The notes under the pieces: model-generated
Seen by the model: only the letters and a program-made list of their open reading frames with translations
The model's database searches: none
What the model was told of the DNA's origin: nothing
Translations under genes and position numbers: made by a program
DNA from: Gigaspora margarita
Lineage: Eukaryota; Glomeromycota; Glomeromycetes; Diversisporales; Gigasporaceae
NCBI GenBank assembly: GCA_009809945.1
Contig: WTPW01000569.1
Span: forward strand, 314,344-378,343
Direction of reading: 5' to 3'
DNA length: 64,000 nucleotides
In this document: in pieces, positions 1-11,769 of the stretch
Layout of the letters: the number at the start of each line of letters is the position of its first letter
How positions within the stretch are numbered: position 1 is the stretch's first letter

Positions 1-1147
1 AAAGGCATTGCTATAAATGTAGACAAGCAGAGCATTATGCCCCACGATGTCCAAATATGTAATGGGTTCTTTTTTTTCTAGTGCATATGTATACAGTTGT
101 TTTTCAAGAGGTTAAACTATAGAATTGGTATTAGGCATGCCAATCTTCAATAAATATCAATATGTAAATATAGTATGATATATGCAATATATGAATACTG
201 TATATAAAGTTTTTGAGATTAAATTACTAGTAGCGGTAATACTGTAAATGTTATTTGTCCCACCAAAAAAGTATGGGCATGTGATAGTGAAAATTTTCTT
301 AAAAATTCATTTATGTGCATTAGGATTAGGGTTAGGGCTATAGTTAGTTAGAGTGCCTATATAGTAAAATCGCTCAAGGAAATCTTTTGTTAGTGCATGA
401 AGCGTGCTTTCTTATGCAAATTTTTGAGCAGTAAACATTTTTTGACAAAAGGAACGTTTGTTTTAGATTTTTGTGAATGTACTTATTTGGTGGTGATACT
501 GGGGACTTACTGGGGTAGTTGAATAGATCATTATCGCTACCAAAATTCCACCTACACATGACCAACAATGAAGTTTGTTAAAGTTCTCTTTATATTAGTT
601 TAGAGTTAGTTTAGAGTTAGGGTGAGATCTATGATAGGGTTAGAGTAGATCTTTTTTAGTATGCAATTTCGGAGTGATTTTTGTGAAAATGAATGTTTGT
701 TTTTGAATTTTTCCTGATTGTGTAATGTTATATTTGGCCTTGAAATTGATTGGATTCTGATTATATGCAGGTGGAATTTTGGTGGAAATTGCTACTGACA
801 CAGCAACACGTGACTTAACGACACAGCAATGATTAGCATTATCTAAATACATGCTAACCTAACCTTAAATCGGGCTACTGCTATGTCGATAAGTCACATG
901 TATGCTGTGTCCAAATATCATGTGACTGTATCATTTCATAAATTTGTAAGTGCAATTTTATTGGTCAATTTTAGATCACATAATAGAGTTATGTAACCCA
1001 GGGGCAAATTAGCAATACACAATAAATATAATTTAATTTTCTTATATAATAGTTTAATAGAGTAAAATGTACAGTATTTGAAATATGCACAAATGCATAT
1101 TAATACAAACAATTAAAAAATCATATGCATGCATTAAGGTAGTGTAT
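1..1147. other. Gene-free A+T-rich left edge
   Basis: No reading frame here has coding character. Two telomere-like stretches (near 321-340 and 613-645, TTAGGGTT-type words) lie among short imperfect inverted repeats. The sequence after the first of them (near 363-430) resembles the internal core seen in the elements at 2104, 31063 and 41772, so this edge probably holds eroded copies of that family. Boundaries cannot be set. Confidence 0.4.
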
Positions 1148-1433
1148 AGGGTTCCACAATTTGATTTGATCTTCAAATATTTGAATCAAATATTTGATCA
1201 AATTCAAATTCAAATTTGACTATATTTGATTTAATCAAATTCAAATCTGGCCAAATTTGATTTGATTTGATAAATATTTGATTTGATTTGAAAATTACTA
1301 TTAAAAATTAAAATTCAAATCAAATTCAATTCCAAATATTTGAATCAAATCAAATTCAAATCAGAGTCAATTTGATTTGATCAAATTCAAATTGACCCAA
1401 TATTTGATTTGATTTGAATTTGAGAAACCCTAG
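1148..1433. repeat. TTTGAT-word inverted-repeat element, copy 1
   Basis: The element opens with AGGGTTCC and closes with GAAACCCTAG. It is built almost wholly of TTTGAT/ATCAAA words, so it can fold on itself at several scales. A second copy lies at 5633-5918. The flanks TAGTGTAT and TAGTGTGT agree at 7 of 8 positions, which suggests an 8-bp target duplication as in hAT-type transposons. No coding capacity. Confidence 0.75.
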
Positions 1434-2103
1434 TAGTGTGTATGCATATTATTGTTTATAATCTACATAGTATATTGGATTTTTATATAGCAACAAAAAA
1501 GTTTATAATACAACTTTTTAACAACTAAGAATTTTGTATCAAATTTATTAATATGTAAATTAAAATAGATTGTTTATAATCGTAAAGATTTGCAATATAT
1601 ATTGATTTAAAAAAATGAACTTCATATCGATATATAATCTAAGTTTTTTGGGAATGCTATATGTTTTTTGAGGATTATGCAAAGAATGATTGGTTAAATT
1701 ATATGGAGTTTATATATAAATCATATGATATTAGTTATATAAAGTTGATTTACAATCTATTTTATATGAATTTTAAAATGTTTTACACCCTACACTTAAA
1801 TACAACTCAATTTAAATCCAACTAATTTGCATTTTTACATCAAATATCACAAAAATAAACCTTAAAAAATCTAAATCATAAATATAAATCTATTAATTCA
1901 CTATAAATTAAAAAAATTTAACTAACCAATCAAACATTTTGAAATTTAAATAATTAGAAAATATAGAATTACTTTTTTAAAATAAGTAACAATTAAATGA
2001 TCAAACTTTCTTTAAAATACTATATCAAAAACTAATGAAACTGCCAATAATAAAGTTAACCAATTAACTTTATTATAAATATATACAAAAAAATTAGGAA
2101 ATT
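1434..2103. other. Featureless A+T-rich DNA
   Basis: No gene, clear repeat boundary or structured site seen. The A+T content is very high and there are no long frames. Confidence 0.5.
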
Positions 2104-2440
2104 ACTAATTTATACTACAGGTGATTATCAACTGTAGTCAATTTGCCAATTAAAATTCAGGATCAGGTGTAATATAAAGATCAATTTTTGTGTAACAAAA
2201 ACAAAGAATTTTTTAAAAAATTGTTAAAATTATTTCTAATCTAAAATTTTGACTATGAAACTATTTTTTTTTATTCAAAAAAAAATTCTTTGCTAAATTT
2301 TACTATATATAAAGCTCTAGTCTAATCTCTAACCTTTACCCTTACCTATTAATGAGATTTAATTTTTATTTAATAAAAATTGTTTATTTTGATTTTGCAT
2401 TATAGATCACAGGTGATAATCACCTATGGTGATTATTAGT
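2104..2440 (-). repeat. Inverted-repeat element with shared core, copy A
   Basis: The ends are inverted repeats centred on AGGTGATTATCA (left near 2119; right as its complement near 2411-2440). Read on the minus strand, the interior has a telomere-like stretch (2320-2345), then TAAAATTTAGCAAAGAATTT, then TTCATAGTCAAAATTTTAGA. The same order is found in the elements at 31063-31370 and 41772-42103, whose ends differ. Non-coding; probably a MITE. Confidence 0.65.
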
Positions 2441-2762
2441 TATTTTCAAAAAATTATATAAATAAATATCTACATTAAAAAAAATAAAATTTATATATTA
2501 TTTCTTTTAAAATAAATAAATTACTTATTTGATCTGAAATTAAATATAAATATAAATTCTAAAACAACCTAACATAAACCAAAAAACAAACTTATATAAC
2601 CAAATACAAATAACAACAAAATGTTACTAACAAAATATCAACAAAATATAATATTATTTTAAATTAAATTATTGCAAACTATATTAAACACAATACAAAT
2701 TTAACTAAGACAATTTACTTTATTTATTGTAAATAATTTTAACAATATTAAAAGAACATTTC
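2441..2762. other. Featureless A+T-rich DNA
   Basis: Nothing gene-like or clearly repeated seen. Confidence 0.5.
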
Positions 2763-3924
2763 TAAATACCATCTGGGATGATATTATTAAATACCATCCC
2801 TAGCATATCATTGTATCACATGATCATTGATCAGCATAAATTAATTAATTACATCGCATAATAACAATTTCATAGTATAGTTTAACATAGTTTAATAATA
2901 GTTATATAATTGAAAAGACATTGTCCATTATTCTTTGCTTCACAAAGGATAGTTTATGCTTTCACTATAGCTATCACCTCTGCTACAGCATTTTTATTTT
3001 ACTAAAACATAGGAAAACCCTACTAACTAACTCATCCTAACCCTACTAACTAACATTTTTAAATGATAGCACTAAGAGAAAAGATGCCAAGAACCATATC
3101 AAAAACAATGATATCTCCAATAACGATGAAATGGATACCACAAAGGCAACATGAATAACAGCAACACCCACTTATAACATTGCATGAAACTGACACTAAG
3201 ACAACTACAGAAAGAAAGTGGAAAGGTTAATTATGCACCAACTAAAAAGCACTAATGCACTAGAGTAAATCGAATGATGAAATCTACCCCAAAAGCAAAA
3301 CCAACAAATACAGAAAAAATATGCAACAAAGAAAAAATCACTAGTGACACATGACACCTATCATAGCAGTGACACCAAAACAAGTAGCATAAAACTAAAA
3401 CCAACAATTATAGAAAGAACAGTTGAAATTAAATATGCAATAACAAAGGAAAATTCCCTAACGATACTAATAATGACAAAATCCACCTCAAGACAATACA
3501 AATAATATAATACAAAATGACAAATTCATCTCAAGACAACACAATAATCACAATAATATAACACCTACCACAGCAGCAGTACAAAGCAGGGATACAAAAC
3601 TGAAATGAAAGAAAAAGTGGAAAGTTAGAAATGAGATAGCATAAAACCAGAAGTAAAATACATAATAACAACACCCATCTATAAGATGACATGTTATCTA
3701 TGACAACTCCATTAATGACTTCTGCAATGATTCCAATGATGACGGCTCCAACAATGATGCCATTACTGCATTAATAGTTAAATAAAAGAAAATAAAAGGT
3801 TAATATTAAATATATAATAAAAAAAAGAAAAAGGATTGATTATCATAGATGATCATTGATCATTTATATGTCAGATGATCATGGATAATTTTTAACAAAA
3901 CATCCAGGATGATTTTAAGAAAAC
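2763..3924 (-). repeat. A-rich block of the T-rich repeat family, between weak inverted ends
   Basis: On the minus strand the block is T-rich with recurring GGTGTTGTCATT-like phrases, much like 23976-25015 and 51750-52960. Its edges carry related inverted words: CCATCTGGGATGATAT and ATGATCATTGATCA on the left, and TGATCATTGATCA and CATCCAGGATGATT on the right. No target duplication is clear. A telomere-like pair (CCTACTAACTAAC) lies near 3018-3050. Boundaries approximate. Confidence 0.4.
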
Positions 3925-4561
3925 TTCATATTAAAAATACTAAATAAGATAGGTGGTATGAATATACCAACAACTCTTTAATTTCTTTTTATCCATAATA
4001 TATTAGTAAATTTTTTTGCTATAAAAAAGAATAAATACTCAAATTCTTAGCAAAAAATAAATATGCAAATAATATTACAAAGTTGTTACAAAATAATAAA
4101 TTTACAAGTTTTACAGCATTTCTATAAAAAGATTTAGTTAAATATATTATAAAATAATAAATATGCATTTTAAAAGTCTAAAAAAAGTAAAAAAATTGGA
4201 AATCAGAAATAGAAATTATCAATTTCTTTTTTTTTACTTAGCAAATTTTACATATTTTTGCAAACTGCAATAATCAAATTTGTAAATCAACAAACCTATA
4301 CAATTAATATAATTACTTTAACAATCATCTAATTGTTCTCTATTTGTGCGATTACAATTATAAAATTAGACAACAATCATATAATTCTTTAAGTATTATA
4401 TTTTCAGATTTAAATTCCTTTTATTTAATATTTTAAGCTTTTCTCTATCTAAGTTTCTCAATTTATAGTTATTAATCTAGTAAAGAATAAATTTTTGTAA
4501 ATTCTAAATTAGTCAAATGAATTCAAATTCCATTTAATAATTGTCATTACTGAACCTAGAA
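3925..4561. other. Featureless A+T-rich DNA
   Basis: No gene, RNA or bounded repeat recognised. Confidence 0.5.
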
Positions 4562-4766
4562 ATGGCTGAAGCTGGAAATTAGGAACCTTGATTTAAAAAG
4601 ATAAGCCCTATCAAAATCTACTTATACTCTTTTATTATTAAAGCTAACCCTAAACCTAACCTAACTCTATAAAAAAATCCTCTAACAAAAGGCCCAAAAA
4701 ATTCTTGAAAATTTTATATTGAAATAATTAAAATTTCTAACTTTAGCTATTTCCAGCTTCAGCCAT
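4562..4766. repeat. Short inverted-repeat element with telomere-like core
   Basis: The terminal inverted repeat is ATGGCTGAAGCTGGAAAT (left 4562; complement ends near 4766). The interior reads AAGCCCTATCAAAATCTACT, then ACTCTTTTATTATTAA, then CTAACCCTAAACCTAACC. The same three blocks in reverse complement lie inside the element at 26358-26597, whose ends are unrelated. Confidence 0.7.
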
Positions 4767-5027
4767 AACAATAATTGATCTGCATAATATGAAAATCTAA
4801 TAAAAAACAAATTTAAAAAATAAATAAAATCTACTAATATATAAATACAAATAAAAGTAGTCAAAAAATAGAAAAATAATACTTAAATTTAATTCATTTA
4901 ACTAGTACAATGAGTGGCGCATTTGCACTACTCATCTTATTTTTTATTTTTTTAAATAATAATATTTACAAAACATATCTATTGTAGCATAGTTAAATTT
5001 ATATAAGTTACATTGCAATTACACTAA

Positions 5028-5098
5028 AATAATAATAATAATAATAATAATAATAATTAATGCATAATAATAATAATAATAATAATAATAATTAATAC

Positions 5099-5141
<43 letters not shown>
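5028..5141. repeat. (TAA)n microsatellite
   Basis: Runs of AAT/TAA triplets in three blocks, broken by ATTAATGCAT and ATTAATACAT. Confidence 0.95.
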
Positions 5142-5143
<2 letters not shown>

Positions 5144-5632
5144 TTCTGACCACAACTAACTCAAGTTTTCAGATTTCATGTAATGCAAAATAAAAAGTTA
5201 ACTTTATTTACTTTACTGCAGTATTGTCATATAACAGCTTTGGACAATCTTGGACATTTGGACAATTTTGGACATGGACAAGCCAAAAAGGCTGTGAATA
5301 GCCAAAACATACAACACTGCCTTACTGTATAGAATTCTGCAATAGAACCTATTTTTTAATGTGGCATATATAGTGGCAAAGTTGAGTTAGTATTAAAGTT
5401 ATTGTGGTTTTTACTTAATTAAACTTCATACTGGTATTTCTGCTGACCTATTTTTTTTAATTTTTTACAAAAATATTTTTTTTAATTCCAAATATGCCAA
5501 ATGTTCGATTTTTAGCATTTATTTTTCTACTATTCTTATCAGGTTTCACCTGATGAAGACCTTAATTTCTCATAATTGTCTGATAAAACTGACAGAAAAT
5601 ATGACTACAAAATGATAAATTAACTTTGCATT

Positions 5633-5918
5633 AGGGTTCCACAATTTGATTTGATCTTTAAATATTTGAATCAAATATTTGATCAAATTCAAATTCAAAT
5701 TTGACTATATTTTATTTGATCAAATTCAAATCTGGCCAAATTTGATTTGATTTGACAAATACTTGATTTGATTTGAAAATTACTATTAAAAATTCAAATT
5801 CAAATCAAATTCAAATCCAAATATTTGAATCAAATCAAATTCAAATCAGGGTCAATTTGATTTGATCAAATTTAAATTGACCCAATATTTGATTTGATTT
5901 GAATTTGAGGAACCCTAC
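5633..5918. repeat. TTTGAT-word inverted-repeat element, copy 2
   Basis: Nearly identical to 1148-1433, with the same AGGGTTCC start and AACCCT end. The flanks share TTGCAT (TTTGCATT and ATTGCATG). It is inserted within the CTTTGCATGGCCTTA tail of a GGCC-type repeat. Confidence 0.75.
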
Positions 5919-6214
5919 ATTGCATGACCTTACTGTATAGAATTCTGCAACTGAACTTATTTTCTAATGCAGTATATATAGTGGTTAAAGTTGAGCTAGC
6001 ATTAAAATATTGTGATTTCTACTTCTAAGTGAACAAAATTAAACTTTGTACTAGCATTACCTGCCAATCCAGTTTTTTTAATTTTTTTTATATTTTATTT
6101 TTTTTTTAGATCCCAATTGTGTCAAATGTTCAATTTCTGGCACTTGTTTTTTTCTCTATTCTTATTAGGTATTACACAAATAGAACTTAATTTCTTGTAA
6201 TTGTTTAATAGAAC

Positions 6215-7044
6215 AGGACCCTGAACAATCTATGTAATGTTATATTTGAAAAATTGCTAATAGAGGGCCATTTTTTTAAAAAGGTTATATTTGAAAAGTA
6301 GGTATTGGGTAAAAAGTTTATATTTAAAAATGGGTAATGGGCAAAATGAGTATATTTGAAAGAATGGTAACAGGTTAATTTTTTTAAATATTATATTTGA
6401 AAAGTGGTAATGGAAATGGTAAGCATCGGTTTCAAATTTTTTTTTTTTTTTTTTTTTTTTNTATAAGAAATGGACTCTTATTTTAGGAAAATAGAGATTT
6501 GGGGCTTTGTTTTTTTTTATTTAGTTTGCTTACGTTTTTGTTTTTTGTTTGTTTTTCTTTTTTTTTTACTTATTTTTTTAATTTTATTTTATTTATTCTA
6601 ACTTTTTTCGAAACTTTGCAAGAAAATGATCTGACTTTTCTGGTATTTTACAAGAACATCAACTTTAACTTCTCCGGCACTTTGCAAGAAGTAGTGAATA
6701 TAAGCGAATATAATAGTAGATGCATCGAAATGCGAAAGTAGTTAAAAATTATTACTATTTTTTTGGTTTTGTTTTTTTTTTGTTATTTTTTTGTGGGTTT
6801 TTTTTTGTTTTTTGTTTTTTTTGCGTCGTTTTTTTTTTTTGTTTATAGAGCGTCGTTTTTTTTTTTTTTTGTTTTTTTTTTTTTTTTTTTTTTTGAAAGC
6901 TTACATTCTGAAAATTGGGAACTGATACCAAAGTTGGTACCTATGTTTGAAATGTAGCTAATATATACCAAAGTAGAACTGCTAACAGAAAAAATTTTTA
7001 CTATGATCCTCAAATATAACCTTTTATAGATTATTCAGGGTCCT
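6215..7044. mobile_element. hAT-like non-autonomous element, AGGACCCTGAA ends
   Basis: The left end AGGACCCTGAACAATCTATG matches the complement of the right end (AGGACCCTGAATAATCTATA). The flanks AATAGAAC (6207-6214) and AATAGGAC (7045-7052) agree at 7 of 8, an 8-bp target duplication. Inside are degenerate repeats of about 50 bp (TTATATTTGAAAA...GGTAATGG, 6240-6415), a poly-T run with one undetermined base at 6461, CTTTGCAAGAA repeats and T-rich DNA. The short phenylalanine-rich frames here are products of the T-runs. No transposase. The small elements at 20887 and 39978 share the AGGACCC end. Confidence 0.75.
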
Positions 7045-7252
7045 AATAGGACTAATAGAAAAAATATAACTGCTGACCAATATTTTTGATTCCTTGTTGT
7101 CCAAAATTAAAATTAACATTGCATAACCTTAGATATGTATTGTATATTATTCTATTAATTTACAGTAAAAATTAGAAAATAGAAATAAAATAAAAAAAAT
7201 CTGACTGACTGATCCAAGTTTTCAGATTCTATAAAATGCAAAATGAAAATTA

Positions 7253-7787
7253 CCATATATTCCTGAAATAAGCAACTCCGTAAATAAGCAACCCCCCTGA
7301 TTTTTTTTAAAAATTTCAAAAAACGCGTTAACAGTTGCTACATATAAAGTCCAAAATTTTACTAAATAACCCTCAAACGTGCCATTAAGTAAACTTGTTC
7401 AGAATACAAAAATACACTTAGGCCATGCAAACTAATAAAATTGGTTCTCATAACCCGGCTGGGTCACTTTTTTTAAAAAGTTAAAAATTTTTGTTATAAT
7501 AAAATTTTTTTTGAAAAAAAAATTTATAAAAATTTTTATATTAAAAAAATTTTTAAATATAACATTTTTTGCCAGCCGGCCGGGTCCTATTTGCTTGTCC
7601 CATGTTAGGAGAACCAACTAATTTAATTTGCATGGCCTTACAGTAAAAATTTCACGTCATTTGGACAACTTTTTATTAGTACGTTTTTCAATTTTTCAAA
7701 AAATCCAACAATTCAAAAATAAGCAACCCCCACTTTTTCATGTAATTTTTGGCCCAAAAAAGGTTGCTTATTTTTGGGAATATATGG
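7253..7787. mobile_element. mariner-like MITE with nested insertion
   Basis: The ends are CCATATATTCCTGAAATAAG and its complement, flanked by TA on both sides. Removing the element and one TA rejoins the host repeat as AATGAAAATTAACTTTGC, exactly the phrase found in other copies. It belongs to the same family as 25548-25857 (shared ATTCCTGAAAATAAGC ends, and a middle with AGCAACTGCTA-like words). The element at 7421-7637 is inserted in it. Confidence 0.8.
7421..7637. mobile_element. PIF/Harbinger-like MITE nested in 7253-7787
   Basis: The terminal inverted repeat starts GGCCATGCAAA, with TTGGTTCTC further in on both arms, and is flanked by TTA on both sides (7418-7420, 7638-7640). The subterminal parts keep CCCGGCTGGGTC and GGCCGGGTCC. 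The ends are similar to those of the GGCCACGCAAAG elements at 48744. Confidence 0.8.
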
Positions 7788-8189
7788 TAACTTTGCATGG
7801 CTTTACTGTATATAATTCTGCAACAGAACTTATTTCTACTGCAGTACATACCATAGTTAATATTGAGTTAGCATTGAAGTTATCATTATTTTCACTTCTA
7901 GATGAACAAAATTAAACTTTATACTGGTATTACCTGCCAAGTCATTTTTTTATTTTTCAATTTTTTTTTTAGATCCAATTGTGCCAAATATTCAATTTTT
8001 GGCATTTATTTTTTCTACTATTCTTATTAGGTATTACCTGAATAAGACTTTAATTTTCTATAATTGTCTAATTGAACAGACAAAAAATAATACCCAACAA
8101 AAAATTTTTGATTTCCTGTCTATAATGCAAAATAAAAAATTAACTTTATATGGCCTTACTGTATAGAATTTTGCAACAAAACTTATTTT

Positions 8190-9240
8190 CTAATGCAACA
8201 CACATAGTAAATAAAATGAGTTAGTATTGAAGTTATTATAATTTTTACTTCTAAGTGAACAAAATTAAACTTCATACTGTAATTTATTGAATGATTAAAT
8301 AAATATGGTTATACACACAATATGCTTTTTTGAAAACATAAACATTAAAGTAGATAGAATTAAACTTTGTACTTATCTTTATAATTTATTGAACAATTAG
8401 TTACAGTTAATCATGCATACTTTCTCTTAAAAACAGTTGCCAAAGCATACCTCATACCTTGGTAATTTATAATTTATTATTGTGAATTCTACTTTTAAGT
8501 GAGCAGTATTAAACTTCATACTTATACTATAATTTATTAAATGATTAAATAATTACAGTTAATAATATATACATTTTTCTAAAATACAATCATTAAAGTA
8601 AACAGAATAAACTTCATGCTCACTCTAGTGATTTTATCAAATAACTGAAAGATTACAGTTAATAATACATACATTTTGAAACACAATCATTAAAGTGAAC
8701 AGAATTAAGCTTCATATTAACCCTGTTAATTTTATCAAACAGATAAATGATTATGGTTAATAATATATACTTTTTTCTGAAACAGATTATTTAAGCAAAC
8801 AATTAAACCTTGTACTCACCCTAGTGATTTCATCAAATAATAAATAATTGCGATTAATAATATATACATTTTTCTGAAGCAAATGATTAAAGTGAATAGA
8901 ATTAAACTTCATACTCACCTAGTAATTTCATTAATTACAGTTAATATTATATACATTATTCTGAAACATAATTGTTGTACTCATCCCAGTGATTTTATTG
9001 AATAGAAAATTATTACAGTTAATAATATATATATTTTCCTGAAATATGATCATTTAAGTGAACAAAATTAAATTTCATACTCATCTAGTGACTTCTTCAA
9101 ATAGATAAAGAATTACAGTTAACAATGCATAAATTCTCCTGAAGCATGATAGTTACAGTAAACAGAATTAAACTTTGTACACACCCTGGTAATTTTATTG
9201 AATAGATAATAATTAAAGTTAAAAAATAAACAGAACATTG
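8190..9240 (+). repeat. Tandem satellite, unit about 95-110 bp
   Basis: About ten degenerate units, each with GTGAACAGAATTAAACTTCA, then CTCACCCTAGTGATTTTAT, then ATTACAGTTAATAATATATA, then TTTCTGAAACA. Units begin near 8254, 8350, 8498, 8599, 8696, 8795, 8892, 8970, 9057 and 9156. The array ends where the element at 9265 begins. Confidence 0.85.
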
Positions 9241-9264
9241 AACAGATAAGTGATTGCAGATTAG

Positions 9265-10228
9265 TAGGGATGTTAAATTGCTCAAGCAGTCTGGTTTATG
9301 CTCAAAGCATACTTGCTTGGATACCAAAGCAGACTGAACTGGTTTTTACAACCCAGTTAATATAAGCATGCTTATATAAGCAAATTTATATAAACATGCT
9401 TAATATAAGTAAACTTGTATAATAAAAATATCAAATTGCTCAAGCAATTTAGTTTATACTTGAAGCATTCTTACTTTGATACTAAAACAAATCAAAACTG
9501 GTTTTTATTAAAATTGTTTAAAAATTCCAAAAAACTAAATTCCAATAGTACTATAGCCCAATATATAAAATATTAAAAGAACAATTATACCAATATATTA
9601 TTAATTTAAAATTTATATTTAAAAAAAAACTCAAATAATTATAATTTTGAAAAATTAAATCTTATATATATAAATATTATTTTGAAATAATAATTCTAAG
9701 TTTTATTTGAGTTAGAATAAAAACTAAGTTAGTATAAGGTTAGATATTAGCAGTATTATAGTTATTTTGATTTTAATTTGGCATTTGATATTTAGATTAT
9801 ATTCAGAATTATATATTTACAAGATTGTGATTTTTAGAATTGTAATTATTCAGAAGTTATTAAAACATATAAAAAATTATCTATAAAAATTTTTAAATTT
9901 TGATCTAGTTGGGTTATGAAAACCAATAATTATCTTTGTATAGCTATTGTAACAAAAATTTTAATTGTTAAATTATTAACAGATAAAGCCAATAAATATG
10001 TATCCTTAGATTTATTTGAAGTATATTTGCTTTGAACAAATTTAATTAAGCTAATTTAAATCATATTTGCTTTTGAGCAAATTTGAAGCATAATTGCTTT
10101 AAGCAGGTTTGAAGCATTAAAAGCATATTTGCTTTTAAGCAGTGCTTAAAAAATTTATAAGCAAACTGTAAAAGTTTGTGCTTGGAACCTGCTTGAGCAG
10201 AGTTTATATAAGCATTTTAACATCCCTA
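9265..10228. mobile_element. hAT-like non-autonomous element with perfect 8-bp duplication
   Basis: The ends TAGGGATGTTAAA and TTTAACATCCCTA are inverted repeats, and CAGATTAG stands directly outside both (9257-9264, 10229-10236). The subterminal parts are rich in GCTTGAGCA/TGCTTAAGCA words, probably repeated binding motifs. No transposase frame; it would need an enzyme supplied from elsewhere. A related locus without the insertion lies near 30535. Confidence 0.9.
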
Positions 10229-10236
10229 CAGATTAG

Positions 10237-10400
10237 ACATCTAACAATTAGACTTTTAATTAAATTCTTGCATTATACGAATTATGAATCACACCACTTT
10301 ATAGATCCTAATGGCACTATGAATTCTAGGTAATGGATCCAATGCGATACAAGCTAGATCTTCTAGAACTTTGTCTTTAAAGTTTCAACTCCTGCAAAAT
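10237..10400 (+). repeat. Dispersed repeat shared with 30536-30660
   Basis: Both places read ATCTAACAATTAGACTTTTAA, then TTGCATTAT, then TTATAGATCCTA, then CTAGGTAATGGATC-like phrases. They differ by scattered substitutions. Confidence 0.75.
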
Positions 10401-10473
10401 TCAACAAATATATAATTCTTTATTTTCACTCTAATTATTAAATATATTAAATTAAAACTATTCTAATGCATTG

Positions 10474-10989
10474 CGAAACATGCCTGGGTACCTTGTCACC
10501 ATATTGGGAAGTACAGTTGTTCGCACATTTCTGAACTCAGAATGCTAAATCCTGGGTTCCCAAGTTGCAGGAAAATCTGCTAGTTGCAGCAGCATGCAGG
10601 CTTGAGATACTTACCCAATGTGGTAGAGGCAGCTGCATGGCTTGAAATATGAACTCCTGGGAAGTACGCTAGTAAGGATATAAAAAGTATACCAATTTGG
10701 AAGCATAAATCACCTACCTGGAATCATATACACCAAATTGGAAGTAATGATATTAGGAAATGTGGGTAAAGTAGCAGACATGTGAATACCAATTGTTGGC
10801 TAGAAAGGGACATACAAAAACCAGGCTGGATATATAAATAGAAATATGGTAGGCTCTAGTAGGTTTAGATCATGGATAAAATAGTTCAAGTTTCAGTACT
10901 TAGTAGATAGTATAAAGATTGTATTGCAATAGATGTTGCATCATTGTAACAATTGATATACACTCAATAAAGACCAGAGGCTTGACCTC

Positions 10990-11047
<58 letters not shown>
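10474..11047 (+). mobile_element. Poly(A)-tailed retroinsertion of an unknown RNA
   Basis: About 520 bases of comparatively G+C-rich DNA end in AATAAAG, a small hairpin (GAGG-CTTGA-CCTC), then CATCTT and about 55 pure A. The flanks ACTATTCTAATGCATTG and ACTATACTAATGCATTG form a long target duplication, as made by LINE machinery. No convincing frame, so the source is probably a non-coding polymerase II transcript or a SINE-like RNA. The intact A-run and near-perfect duplication suggest a recent insertion. Confidence 0.85.
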
Positions 11048-11051
<4 letters not shown>

Positions 11052-11769
11052 ATACTAATGCATTGTTCTGGCACCATATATACAAAATACTAAACCAATT
11101 TTTTTTATTACTTAATTTCAATATTCTTTATATACACTTTTATTAGCATTATTAATTATTTTAGTAGCCTTTGCACCTTTATTTTGACCTTTGGTTACAT
11201 TACTAATTTGAGGCTTCATCTCTTTTTTTCTATTAATACCATTGTTTTATCATTTTGGTATTGTTTATCATTAATTATTTTATTAACATTACTCTTATTA
11301 TGATCACAAATCATTATGAAATTTTTTAACCTAATAAACATCGATATATAATAAAAAAATGATATATATTGATTAAGATATAATAATATAAATCGATAGT
11401 GCAGTTGTAAAACAATATATATCAATAATCAATAACTATCGATTGACAGATATAAATCGTTATGCATCTACAATTGATTATTATCAAATTGATTCAAGTT
11501 GATACATAATGATTAATCATTACCAATCATTTAAAATTTGAACTTAGCAAATTTTTGGATTTATATTTTTTTATCATTACATTTTGTAGCACTATGTTAA
11601 GACTTATGATCTACATAGTACTAGTAATCTACCTTAACTTTAACTTCTGCTTTAACTCGATAAATAAAAAATATGCACATTTATTTAATTAAAATTTAAC
11701 AATTTATTACTTTGAACTTTAAGTTTTTAAATCTAATCTACTTTCGCTTAACTGTTTTTATAATTTTAT
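11048..11769. other. Gene-free DNA with scattered ATCGAT words
   Basis: Between 11290 and 11520 there are many degenerate ATCGAT/TTGATT words, similar to the array at 26597-26700. Nothing else recognised. Confidence 0.45.

Larger units (their letters stand above)
5150..8310 (+). repeat. Mosaic of nested repeat copies
   Basis: Units starting ACTGTATAGAATTCTGCAAC recur near 5318, 5936, 7804 and 8159. Each runs into a satellite phrase (AAACTTCATACTGGTATT), then a block matching the GGCC-ended element at 48744-48978 and ending AACTTTGCATGGCCTTA. Compared with 48744, CpG sites here are mostly TpG or CpA, for example CCGGTGTCACCCGATG against CAGGTTTCACCTGATG. Four later insertions (5633, 6215, 7253, 7421) interrupt the mosaic. 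No gene. Confidence 0.7.

Noticed and set aside
6499-6957. Open frames of 64-80 codons
   Set aside because: They lie in T-rich DNA inside a non-autonomous hAT-like element and have no domain-like text.
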